Shown here: piece after piece, positions 27,148 through 36,130 of the stretch
Layout of the letters: each line of letters starts with the position of its first letter
Position numbering within the stretch: position 1 is the stretch's first letter
The notes under the pieces: generated by a model
What the model saw: the letters and a program-made list of their open reading frames with translations, nothing else
What the model was told of the DNA's origin: nothing
Databases searched by the model: none
Position numbers and translations under genes: made by a program
Assembly: GCF_008801405.1 (NCBI RefSeq)
Contig: NZ_VZPV01000003.1
Span: forward strand, 248,001-312,000
Source of the DNA: Ralstonia insidiosa
GTDB lineage: Bacteria > Pseudomonadota > Gammaproteobacteria > Burkholderiales > Burkholderiaceae
DNA length: 64,000 bases
Reading direction: 5' to 3'

Positions 27148-28722
27148 ATGCTTGTTCCGCCTGAGGTAGCGGCGCTGCCGGACCGGCTGACCTTCAAGCC
27201 CCTGGGCATCGACACCTGGCAGGAGCATGTCATCTATATGCATCCGGACTGTGCGATCTGCCGGTCGGAAGGGTTCACCGCGCAGGCGCGGGTAGAGGTA
27301 CGGATTGGTCAGCGGTCCTTGATTGCCACGCTCAATATGGTCGGTTCAGGGCTGCTGGAGATGTGCGAGGTCAGCCTGTCCGTCAGTGCCGGCGAGTCGC
27401 TGATGGCAAGGCCTGGTGATGTGGTGACGGTCAGCCACGCCCCCGCGCTGGAGTCGTTGCGGGCGGTGCGCGCCAAGATTTACGGGGCGCATCTGGATAC
27501 GCACCAACTGGCAAGCGTCGTGAGCGATATCGCCAAGGAGCGCTATGCCGATGTCCACATCGCAGCATTCCTGAGCGCTTGCGGCGGCGAGCGCATGAGC
27601 GTCAAAGAGACCATCGACCTGACGCAGGCCATGGTCGACACGGGTGAGCGTCTCAAATGGGACCGCGCCATCGTGGCGGACAAGCATTGCGTGGGCGGCC
27701 TGCCCGGCAACCGCACGAGCCCAATCGTAGTGGCCATTGCGGCGGCGGCGGGTTTGCTGCTGCCCAAGACGTCTTCACGCGCGATCACCTCGCCTGCCGG
27801 CACCGCCGATACGATGGAAACCCTCACCCGCGTAGCGTTGAGCGCCACGGAGTTGCGGCGCGTCGTTGATCGGGTGGGGGCTTCACTGGCGTGGGGCGGT
27901 GCGCTGAGCCTGAGCCCCGCAGACGATGTGCTGATCCGCGTGGAGCGGGCGCTGGATGTCGACAGCGATGCCCAACTGGTGGCCTCCATCCTGTCGAAGA
28001 AGATCGCGGCTGGGTCGACCCACGTGCTGATCGACGTGCCGGTGGGGCCAACGGCCAAGGTGCGCCGCCTGCAGGATCTGGAGCGTTTGCGCATGCTGCT
28101 CGAACGCGTAGCGCGAGCGTTTGGCGTGCATGTCATGATCGTGCGTACCGATGGCGCTCAACCCGTAGGGCGTGGCATTGGCCCGGCGCTTGAAGCGCGA
28201 GACGTTCTGGCCGTGCTGCAGCGCTCGCCAACGGCACCGTTTGACTTGCGGGAACGGTCATTGCTGCTGGCCGCGGTGCTGCTGGAGTTCTGTGAGGCGG
28301 CAGAGCAGGGTGCGGGGCTTCAACTGGCGACGGGCTTGCTTGACAGTGGCGCTGCGTGGCGCAAGTTCGAGGAGATCTGCGAAGCGCAAGGCGGGCTGCG
28401 CGTACCGGGCGAAGCGATCTTCCGTCACGATGTTGTTGCTGAGCAGGATGGCATCGTGACCGAGATCGACAACCGGCATCTCGCCCGTATCGCCAAGCTT
28501 GCCGGTGCACCGGTACGCCAAGTGGCCGGTGTGGAAATGCACGCGAGGTTGCATGATCAGGTTCAGGCGGGGCAGCCGCTCTTTGCCATTCACGCCCAGG
28601 CGTCGGGCGAGCTGGAGTATTCCTCAGCCTATGCGCGGATGCACTCGGCGGTATCTCTAACCCCAATTGAGCATGCTGGCGTGTACTCGCCTGTACTACC
28701 GGCTTGTCAGCAAGGGCACTGA
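27148..28722 (+). CDS. Long-form thymidine/AMP phosphorylase-family protein
   Basis: Glycosyltransferase family 3 enzyme of 524 aa. The phosphate/nucleoside site KHCVGGLPGNRTSPIVVAIAA is clear, and SPAGTADTMETLT follows. At 524 aa it is about 80 residues longer than E. coli DeoA (440), with an N-terminal extension like that of archaeal AMP phosphorylases. It may phosphorolyse NMPs or pyrimidine nucleosides. The adjoining PRPP synthetase-like gene favours a nucleotide-salvage or RNA-breakdown role. Thymidine phosphorylase is the conservative name. Confidence 0.87.
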   Translation: MLVPPEVAALPDRLTFKPLGIDTWQEHVIYMHPDCAICRSEGFTAQARVEVRIGQRSLIATLNMVGSGLLEMCEVSLSVSAGESLMARPGDVVTVSHAPALESLRAVRAKIYGAHLDTHQLASVVSDIAKERYADVHIAAFLSACGGERMSVKETIDLTQAMVDTGERLKWDRAIVADKHCVGGLPGNRTSPIVVAIAAAAGLLLPKTSSRAITSPAGTADTMETLTRVALSATELRRVVDRVGASLAWGGALSLSPADDVLIRVERALDVDSDAQLVASILSKKIAAGSTHVLIDVPVGPTAKVRRLQDLERLRMLLERVARAFGVHVMIVRTDGAQPVGRGIGPALEARDVLAVLQRSPTAPFDLRERSLLLAAVLLEFCEAAEQGAGLQLATGLLDSGAAWRKFEEICEAQGGLRVPGEAIFRHDVVAEQDGIVTEIDNRHLARIAKLAGAPVRQVAGVEMHARLHDQVQAGQPLFAIHAQASGELEYSSAYARMHSAVSLTPIEHAGVYSPVLPACQQGH

Positions 28723-28887
28723 ACGATGGGCGGTGGTCTCCTGCTGCGTCAAGCCTTGCAGCCTGAAGCGCGTGGCCGACGGGCACCATGCATCCTTACC
28801 TGCCGAGCAGGCAAATCGCTCACGCAATCCGCCAGGCTGCATGTCATGTCTGTGACGGGCATCTAGAGTCGGCACTCTTGTCTCGGT

Positions 28888-28901
28888 TTGAGATGCATCA
28901 A
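28888..28901 (+). promoter_or_regulatory. FNR/Anr box of the phaC promoter
   Basis: TTGAG-ATGC-ATCAA, one base off consensus. A -10 element TCTAAT (28924-28929, five of six) is centred exactly 32 bp downstream, the spacing of a class II FNR promoter with the box at -41.5. This predicts a start near 28936 and a 30-nt leader to the phaC ATG. Confidence 0.78.
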
Positions 28902-28965
28902 GTTCCTGCCGCGGCAGCTGGCATCTAATGGGTTGCATATTTGTAACCGTTTGACGCCCCCGACC

Positions 28966-30723
28966 ATGCGCACCGCCCCCGTGCCGTCTTCCCCAGCCGC
29001 CGAGCTGATTGATCCGCCGTTTCACGCCGCCCTTGCTCGTACGTCGAATTCGTTGTCATTGGTATCGATGCAACTGGCGTTGCTCGATTGGGCCCTGCAT
29101 CTGGCGGTATCGCCCGGCAAGCGGCTCGACCTGTGCCGCCTGGCGCTGACCCAGGCCGAACAGCTCGGGCGCTACATCCAGAACTGCATGGCAGCTGGCC
29201 CCCAGCAGGCGGGGCTTTGCGTTCTGCCGCCGGCACACGACCGTCGCTTTGCGGCCGACGAGTGGCGCTTGTGGCCGTTCAACGTCCTGCACCAATCCTT
29301 TCTGCTGACCGAACAATGGTGGGAGGCAGCCACGCGCGGCGTGTGGGGTGTCGCCAGGCACCATGAAGACGTGGTGGCCTTTGCCGCGCGGCAGTGGCTC
29401 GACATGATGTCGCCGGGCAACCAGCTGGCGACGAACCCTGTCGTCCTGCGTCAGACCGTTGCGCAGCACGGTACGAATCTCGTGCGGGGCGCGCTCAATG
29501 CGCTTGACGATCTGGAGCGCGCCATGAGCGGTGCGCCGGCCGCTGGCACCGAGTGTTTCGTGGTGGGGCGCGACGTGGCGGTGACGCCCGGCAAGGTCGT
29601 GCTGCGTAATCGCCTGATGGAACTGATCCAGTACACCCCCATCACGTCTGTCATGCCCAAGGTCCAGGCCGAGCCCATCCTGATCGTGCCGGCGTGGATC
29701 ATGAAGTACTACATCCTGGATCTGTCCCCGCAGAACTCGCTGATCCGCTATCTGGTGGAGCAGGGCCACACCGTGTTCTGCATCTCCTGGAAGAACCCTG
29801 ACGAGGCGGACCGCGATCTCGACATGGATGATTACCTCAAGCTCGGCGTCTTTGCCGCGCTCGATGCGGTCAATGCCATCGTGCCGAATCAGCGCGTGCA
29901 TGCCACCGGCTACTGCCTGGGCGGCACGCTGCTGGCCATCGCCGCAGCAGCCATGGCACGCGATGGCGATGCGCGGCTGGCGTCCATGACGCTCTTTGCC
30001 GCACAGACAGACTTTTGTGAACCGGGCGAACTGGGCTTGTTCATTGACGAAGCGCAGGTCAGTCTGCTTGAAGCGCAGATGGCGCAGACCGGCTATCTGC
30101 GTGCAAGCCAGATGGCTGGCGCCTTCCAGATGCTGCGGTCGTACGACTTGCTGTGGTCTCGCGTGGTGGGCGAATACCTGCTGGGCGATCGCGCGCCCAT
30201 GAATGACCTGATGGCCTGGAACGCCGATGCCACGCGCATGCCCGCGCGCATGCACAGCCAGTACCTGCGGCGCCTGTTCCTGAATGACGATCTGAGCGAG
30301 GGCCGCTACCCCGTCAACGGCAAGCCCGTGGTTCTGAACGACCTGGACCTGCCGATCTTCGTGGTGGGCACGCTGACGGATCACGTGGCGCCGTGGCGCT
30401 CGGTCTACAAGCTGCATCACCTGACCGAGGCGGAACTGACGTTCGTACTGACCAGCGGCGGCCACAACGCCGGCATCGTCAGCCTGCCGGCAAACTCGCA
30501 TCGGCGCTTCCAGATGCAGACACGTCACGCAGGCGCGGTTTCTGCAGCGCCCGATGACTGGCTGGCATCCGCCCCCACAACGGACGGTTCATGGTGGCCA
30601 GCATGGCAGGCATGGCTGATGGCGCATGCATCCAGTACCACACCCGTCAAGCCACCCAAGATGGGCGCTCCAGGCCTGCCGCCTGTGGGCGATGCGCCTG
30701 GCACCTACGTGCTGGAGAAATAA
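28966..30723 (+). CDS. phaC: Class I polyhydroxyalkanoate synthase
   Basis: PHB synthase of 585 aa that polymerises 3-hydroxyacyl-CoA. The lipase-like box GYCLGGT places catalytic C317; the Asp lies in VGTLTDHVAPW and the His in SGGHNAGI. Length fits class I enzymes (about 590 aa). ATG 28966 (MRTAPVPSSPAAEL) is chosen because upstream in-frame codons overlap the FNR box and -10. It is not next to phaA/phaB, so it may be a second, oxygen-regulated synthase. It abuts an efflux outer-membrane gene. Confidence 0.93.
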   Translation: MRTAPVPSSPAAELIDPPFHAALARTSNSLSLVSMQLALLDWALHLAVSPGKRLDLCRLALTQAEQLGRYIQNCMAAGPQQAGLCVLPPAHDRRFAADEWRLWPFNVLHQSFLLTEQWWEAATRGVWGVARHHEDVVAFAARQWLDMMSPGNQLATNPVVLRQTVAQHGTNLVRGALNALDDLERAMSGAPAAGTECFVVGRDVAVTPGKVVLRNRLMELIQYTPITSVMPKVQAEPILIVPAWIMKYYILDLSPQNSLIRYLVEQGHTVFCISWKNPDEADRDLDMDDYLKLGVFAALDAVNAIVPNQRVHATGYCLGGTLLAIAAAAMARDGDARLASMTLFAAQTDFCEPGELGLFIDEAQVSLLEAQMAQTGYLRASQMAGAFQMLRSYDLLWSRVVGEYLLGDRAPMNDLMAWNADATRMPARMHSQYLRRLFLNDDLSEGRYPVNGKPVVLNDLDLPIFVVGTLTDHVAPWRSVYKLHHLTEAELTFVLTSGGHNAGIVSLPANSHRRFQMQTRHAGAVSAAPDDWLASAPTTDGSWWPAWQAWLMAHASSTTPVKPPKMGAPGLPPVGDAPGTYVLEK

Positions 30724-32247
30724 ATGCGTGTGCAGAAACAACCCTTGGCGTGCGGCTGGTACGCCGGCACGCGTATGGCCACCCTTGCCGCAATAGCCGC
30801 AGCCACAGCCGTACTGGCGCTGTCGGGCTGTATCTCGATGGCACCGCCTTACCAAGCCCCCGCGCTGCCCGTGGCCCAGCACTATGACGCCGACGATGGC
30901 CGTGATGGCCTGTCCGCCGCTGCCGTCGGCTGGCAAGCCTACTTTACGGACACACGTCTGCAGGCATTGATCGCCCAGGCGCTGGAAAACAACCGCGACT
31001 TGCGGACTGCCGTGCTGCGTGTGGAAGAAGCACGCGCGGCGTTCGGCATCCAGCGGGCGGAAACGTTTCCGCACCTCAATGCGCAGGCCGGCATCAACCG
31101 CCTGAGCATTCCGGCAGACCTGAGCCCCTTCGGCATGCCCATGCGGGTGAGCCAGTACCAGGTGGGCGCTGGTGTCTCCAGCTGGGAGATCGATTTCTGG
31201 GGCCGCGTGCGCAATCTCAATGACGCCGCGCTGGAAAGCTACGTGGCGTCAGATGCGGCGCGCCGTGCAGTCGCACTCGGGCTGATTGCACAGGTGGCCG
31301 ACAGCTATCTGGTTTTGCGTGAACTGGATGAGCGCATCGCGCTGGCGCAGCAGACCGTGGACAGCCGCACCGAGACCCTGCGCATCTTCTCGCGCCGCGT
31401 GGCGGTGGGGGCGACATCGCGGTTGAACCAGACCCAGGTCGAGACCCTGCTGACCCAGGCGCAGGCATTACTGACGCAACTACAGCAGGCACGCGACGCA
31501 CAGGCACACGGTCTGGCGCTGCTCGTGGGCAAGCCGATCGACCTGCCGCCGGTGGCCGAGCCGCTCGATGAGCGCCGGATGCTGGCTGAACTGCGTGCAG
31601 GGCTGCCCTCCGACCTGCTGACGCAACGCCCGGACATTGCTGCTGCAGAACACCGGCTGCGTGCCGCGCATGCCAGCATCGGCGCAGCACGCGCGGCGTT
31701 CTTCCCACGCGTGGCATTGACTGGCGCGTACGGCACGGTCAGCCCCGAACTCGGCAACCTGTTTGCACCGGGCACGCGCGCCTGGGTCTTTGCGCCGAGC
31801 GTGACCCTCCCGCTGTTCGAAGGCGGCAAGCTGCGCAGCAATCTCGACCTGGCGGAAGCCCGCCGTGATCTTGCCGTGGCTGGCTACGAGAAGACCGTAC
31901 AAAGCGCGTTCCGCGATGTGTCCGATGCGCTCTCCGCGCGCAAGTGGCTGGCCGAGCAGCTCGACATTGCGCAGGCCGCACTGGCGGCGCAGACCGAGCG
32001 TGCACGGCTGTCGCAACTGCGCTTCGATGCGGGGGCCTCGACGTTTTTGGAGGTGCTCGACGCGCAGCGCGATCTGCTGGCCGCGCAGCAGCAACTGGTG
32101 CAGGTGCGCCGCGCGCTGCTGTCCAGCCGTGTTGGCCTATACGCAGCGCTGGGCGGCGGCACGCAGGCCGTCGAATCCGCATCCGATCCCCATACCCATC
32201 TGAGCCTGACGCCCACTGCGCGCGCATCGGGAGAAACAACACCATGA
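30724..32247 (+). CDS. NodT-family outer-membrane efflux lipoprotein
   Basis: TolC-like protein of 507 aa. A lipobox (ALSGC) about 37 residues in gives an acylated N-terminus. Two repeats of the OEP family are visible, the second with LRAAHASIGAARAAFFPRVALTGAYG. The gene begins directly after the phaC stop (30721-30723) and overlaps the membrane-fusion gene by 4 bp. Forms the outer-membrane duct for the ABC exporter encoded next. Confidence 0.92.
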   Translation: MRVQKQPLACGWYAGTRMATLAAIAAATAVLALSGCISMAPPYQAPALPVAQHYDADDGRDGLSAAAVGWQAYFTDTRLQALIAQALENNRDLRTAVLRVEEARAAFGIQRAETFPHLNAQAGINRLSIPADLSPFGMPMRVSQYQVGAGVSSWEIDFWGRVRNLNDAALESYVASDAARRAVALGLIAQVADSYLVLRELDERIALAQQTVDSRTETLRIFSRRVAVGATSRLNQTQVETLLTQAQALLTQLQQARDAQAHGLALLVGKPIDLPPVAEPLDERRMLAELRAGLPSDLLTQRPDIAAAEHRLRAAHASIGAARAAFFPRVALTGAYGTVSPELGNLFAPGTRAWVFAPSVTLPLFEGGKLRSNLDLAEARRDLAVAGYEKTVQSAFRDVSDALSARKWLAEQLDIAQAALAAQTERARLSQLRFDAGASTFLEVLDAQRDLLAAQQQLVQVRRALLSSRVGLYAALGGGTQAVESASDPHTHLSLTPTARASGETTP

Positions 32248-33317
32248 CAACAACGCCCCAACAACGATGGATTGCATTGCTCGCTGCCGCCCTGGTGATT
32301 GCCGGTGGTGCATTTGCATGGAAGGCCTTGCGGCAGGACGGCCCCGGCAAGGGCTTTGCCAGCGGTAACGGCCGCATCGAGGCCACTGAGATCGACGTGG
32401 CGACCAAGCTCCCCGGCCGCGTGCAGGACATCCTGGTGGATGAGGGGGACTTCGTGACTGCCGGTCAGCCGCTGGCGCACATGCAGATACAGACGCTGGA
32501 GGCCCAGCGCGACGAGGCCCAGGCGCGGCAGCAGCAGTCCGTCTCCGCCGTGGCCAGCGCGCAGGCCCAAGTGGCCGTGCGAGAGGCAGACCGGCAGGCG
32601 GCCCTGGCGCAGATCGCCCTGCGTGAGAGCGACCTGGATGCCGCACAGCGCAGGCTGGCGCGTTCTGAAACCCTGTCGCACGAGGGGGCGTCGTCCATGC
32701 AGGAGTTGGATGACGACCGTGCCCGCGTGCGTGGCGCCAAGGCTGCACTGGTGGCCGCGCGCGCCCAGGCGGAAGCGGCGCAGGCCGCTGTGGCCGCAGC
32801 CCGCACGCAGGTGGCCGGCGCCAATGCCACCGTCAAAGCCGCAGACGCGACGGTGTCGCGTGTGAAGGCGGATATCGACGACAGCGCCCTGGCCGCCCCG
32901 CGAGATGCCCGTGTGCAATACCGCATCGCTCAGCCCGGCGAGGTGCTGGCCGGTGGCGGGCGGTTGCTCAACCTGGTGGATCTGTCCGACGTCTACATGA
33001 CCTTCTTCGTGCCAGAGACGGACGCCGGGCGCATTGCCATGGGCAGCGAGGTGCGCATCGTGCTGGACGCCGCGCCGCAGTACGTGATTCCGGCCCGCGT
33101 GTCATTCGTGGCCAGCACCGCGCAGTTCACGCCCAAGACCGTGGAAACGGCCACCGAGCGCCAGAAGCTGATGTTCCGTGTCAAGGCGCAGATTGATCGT
33201 GATCTGCTGCGCAAGCACCTCAAGCTGGTGAAGACCGGTCTGCCCGGCATGGCGTGGCTCAAGCTCGACGGCCAAGCCGAATGGCCGGCCAAACTGGCGA
33301 TCAAGGTTCCGCAGTGA
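32244..33317 (+). CDS. HlyD-family membrane-fusion protein
   Basis: Periplasmic adaptor of 357 aa. One N-terminal TM anchor (IALLAAALVIAGGAFAW) is followed by a lipoyl half-motif (GRIEATEIDVATKLPGRV), a long Ala/Gln-rich coiled coil at about 85-200, and the second lipoyl/barrel half. Resembles YbhG/YhiI adaptors of ABC-2 exporters. ATGA overlap with the outer-membrane gene. Confidence 0.92.
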   Translation: MTTTPQQRWIALLAAALVIAGGAFAWKALRQDGPGKGFASGNGRIEATEIDVATKLPGRVQDILVDEGDFVTAGQPLAHMQIQTLEAQRDEAQARQQQSVSAVASAQAQVAVREADRQAALAQIALRESDLDAAQRRLARSETLSHEGASSMQELDDDRARVRGAKAALVAARAQAEAAQAAVAAARTQVAGANATVKAADATVSRVKADIDDSALAAPRDARVQYRIAQPGEVLAGGGRLLNLVDLSDVYMTFFVPETDAGRIAMGSEVRIVLDAAPQYVIPARVSFVASTAQFTPKTVETATERQKLMFRVKAQIDRDLLRKHLKLVKTGLPGMAWLKLDGQAEWPAKLAIKVPQ

Positions 33318-36121
33318 CCCAGTTCGCCAATCCGCTTACCCAGCACGATGCCCAGCTTGGGCCGCCGCTTGGTCCACCCGTCGTCAGCCTGGCCGGCGTG
33401 CGCCTGCGTTACCGCAAGACACTGGCGCTGGATGGCGTCACGCTGGACCTGCCGGCCGGTTGCATGGTGGGCCTGATCGGGCCCGACGGCGTAGGCAAGT
33501 CGAGCCTGCTGTCATTGATGGCGGGTGCGCGGGCCCTGCAGGATGGGGCCGTGCATGTGCTGGGCAGCGACATGGCCGACCGCCGCGCACGTGCCGCGGT
33601 CGGCCCGCGTATTGCCTACATGCCGCAAGGCCTGGGGCGCAATCTGTACCCCACGCTATCGATCGAAGAGAACCTGCAGTTCTTCGGCCGCCTATTCGGT
33701 CACAACGCAGCGGAGCGCCGCCGCCGCATTGATGCGCTCACAGCCAGCACCGGCCTGCGGCCATTCCTCTCGCGGCCGGCGGGCAAGCTGTCGGGCGGTA
33801 TGAAACAGAAGCTGGCGCTGTGCTGCGCGCTGATCCATGACCCCGATCTGCTGATTCTCGATGAGCCGACCACGGGCGTCGACCCGCTCTCGCGCAGCCA
33901 GTTTTGGGATTTGATTGCCAGCATTCGGGCCGAGCGCCCGGGCATGAGCGTGATCGTGGCCACCGCGTACATGGAAGAGGCCGAGCGCTTCGATTGGCTG
34001 GTCGCCATGGACGCTGGGCAGGTGCTTGCCACCGGCACGCCGGCCGCCCTGCGCAGCCGCACGGGCACCGATTCATTGGAGGCCGCGTTCATTGCGCTGC
34101 TGCCGCCTGCACGCCGGCAGGGGCACCAAGCCGTGGTGGTGCCGCCGCTGGTGGCCGGCGCGGACGACGATGTGGCCGTGCAGGCGAGCGGGCTGACCAT
34201 GCGTTTTGGCGACTTTGTGGCGGTCGACCACGTCGACTTCCGCATCCGCCGTGGAGAGATCTTCGGCTTTCTCGGCTCCAACGGCTGCGGCAAGTCGACC
34301 ACCATGAAGATGCTCACCGGCCTGCTGCCCGCCAGCGAGGGCCAGGCGTGGTTGTTCGGCCATCCGGTCAACCCGAAGGACATCGACACGCGCCGGCGCG
34401 TGGGCTACATGTCGCAGGCGTTCTCGTTGTACGGCGAGTTGACCGTGCGCCAGAACCTCGTACTGCATGCGCGCCTGTTCCAGTTGCCCGAACCCGAGGT
34501 GCAACCGCGTGCGGTAGAGATGCTCGCCCGTTTCGGGCTCCAGGAGGTGGCCGACAGCCTGCCCGAGAGCCTGCCGCTGGGCATGCGGCAGCGCCTGTCA
34601 CTGGCCGTGGCGATGGTGCACAAGCCGGAGCTGCTGATCCTGGATGAGCCTACCTCCGGCGTGGACCCGGTCGCGCGTGACATGTTCTGGCGCCTGATGG
34701 TCGACCTCGCACGGCAGGACCGCGTGACCATCTTCATCTCCACGCACTTCATGAACGAGGCCGAGCGCTGCGATCGCATCTCGCTCATGCATGCCGGTCG
34801 TGTTCTGGTGAGCGATGCGCCTGCCGCGCTGGTACGTATGCGCGGCACGCAGACGCTGGAGCAGGCGTTCATTGCCTATCTGCGGGAGGCGTCTGAAACG
34901 GTGTCCGACGTGGCTCCCGGTGCCACTGAGATTGCCGCGCCGGCACCTGCACCCGCAGCAACCACCGCCGCATCAACCGGCACGTCTGCCCGCCGTCACT
35001 TCAGCCTTGCGCGTGCCCTGAGCTACTCGCAACGCGAGGCGCTGGAACTGCGCCGCGACCCGGTGCGCGCCACGCTGGCCCTGCTGGGCACGGCCATCCT
35101 GATGTTCATCATCGGATACGGCATCAGCCTGGATGTGGAGAACCTCACCTACGCGGTGCTCGACCGCGACCAGACCGCCATCTCGCGTGATTACACGCTC
35201 AATCTGGCCGGCTCGCGGTATTTCATCGAAAAACCCCCGATTCGCGACTACGCTGAGTTGGACCGTCGCATGCGTAACGGCGAGCTGTCGCTGGCGATTG
35301 AAATTCCCCCAGGCTTCGCGCGCGATGTGGAGCGCGGCGCGGTCGTACAGATTGGCGCCTGGGTGGACGGTGCCATGCCCACCCGTGCAGAAACCGTACG
35401 CGGCTACGTGCAGGCCATCCACCAGCTCTGGCTGGCAGATGCCGCCGTGCACCGGCTGGGGATGCGGCTTGCGATGCCCAGCACGATTGAGACGCGCTAT
35501 CGCTACAACCCCGACGTGAGAAGCCTGCCCGCCATGGTGCCCGCCGTGATCCCGATGCTGCTGATGATGATTCCCGCCATGCTGGCGGCGTTGTCGGTGG
35601 TGCGCGAAAAGGAACTGGGCTCCATCATCAATTTCTATGTGACACCGGTCACCCGCGCGGAATTCGTGCTGGGCAAGCAGGCGCCGTACATCGTGCTGGC
35701 GATGTTGAACTTCCTGCTGCTGGCGTTGCTGGCGGTGACGGTGTTCGGTGTGCCGATCAAGGGCAGCTTTGCGACGCTCGCGCTGGGGGCGTTGATCTTC
35801 GTGACGTGCTCGACGGGTTTCGGGTTGTTTGCGTCAACGTTCACGCAAAGCCAGATTGCCGCCATGTTCGTCACCATGATCGGCACGATCATCCCCTGTG
35901 TGCAGTTTGCGGGCTTGCTCAACCCCGTGTCGTCGCTGGAGGGTGTGGGGGCCATGATCGGGCGCGTGTACCCGGCCACCCATTTCCTGACCATCAGCCG
36001 GGGCGTGTTCAGCAAGGCGCTGGATGTGAGCGCATTGGGTAGCGCCTTCTGGCCGCTGCTGGCGGCGGTGCCAGTCATCCTGGCCGCCACGCTGTTGATG
36101 CTGCGCAAGCAGGATCGGTAG
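33314..36121 (+). CDS. Fused ABC exporter: two ATPase domains plus ABC-2 permease (RbbA/YhiH-like)
   Basis: Protein of 935 aa. NBD1 (about residues 25-245) has Walker A GPDGVGKSS, signature LSGGMKQKL and Walker B LLILDEPTTGVD. NBD2 (about 290-510) has Walker A GSNGCGKST and Walker B LLILDEPTSGVD, but its signature is degenerate (LPLGMRQRL). An Ala/Pro-rich linker near 540-570 leads to an ABC-2 membrane domain with about six TMs. Start is GTG 33314, overlapping the previous stop (GTGA); an ATG-free upstream extension would run inside hlyD. The asymmetry of the two NBDs suggests only one fully active site. Confidence 0.92.
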   Translation: MTQFANPLTQHDAQLGPPLGPPVVSLAGVRLRYRKTLALDGVTLDLPAGCMVGLIGPDGVGKSSLLSLMAGARALQDGAVHVLGSDMADRRARAAVGPRIAYMPQGLGRNLYPTLSIEENLQFFGRLFGHNAAERRRRIDALTASTGLRPFLSRPAGKLSGGMKQKLALCCALIHDPDLLILDEPTTGVDPLSRSQFWDLIASIRAERPGMSVIVATAYMEEAERFDWLVAMDAGQVLATGTPAALRSRTGTDSLEAAFIALLPPARRQGHQAVVVPPLVAGADDDVAVQASGLTMRFGDFVAVDHVDFRIRRGEIFGFLGSNGCGKSTTMKMLTGLLPASEGQAWLFGHPVNPKDIDTRRRVGYMSQAFSLYGELTVRQNLVLHARLFQLPEPEVQPRAVEMLARFGLQEVADSLPESLPLGMRQRLSLAVAMVHKPELLILDEPTSGVDPVARDMFWRLMVDLARQDRVTIFISTHFMNEAERCDRISLMHAGRVLVSDAPAALVRMRGTQTLEQAFIAYLREASETVSDVAPGATEIAAPAPAPAATTAASTGTSARRHFSLARALSYSQREALELRRDPVRATLALLGTAILMFIIGYGISLDVENLTYAVLDRDQTAISRDYTLNLAGSRYFIEKPPIRDYAELDRRMRNGELSLAIEIPPGFARDVERGAVVQIGAWVDGAMPTRAETVRGYVQAIHQLWLADAAVHRLGMRLAMPSTIETRYRYNPDVRSLPAMVPAVIPMLLMMIPAMLAALSVVREKELGSIINFYVTPVTRAEFVLGKQAPYIVLAMLNFLLLALLAVTVFGVPIKGSFATLALGALIFVTCSTGFGLFASTFTQSQIAAMFVTMIGTIIPCVQFAGLLNPVSSLEGVGAMIGRVYPATHFLTISRGVFSKALDVSALGSAFWPLLAAVPVILAATLLMLRKQDR

Positions 36122-36130
36122 GGGGCCGCC

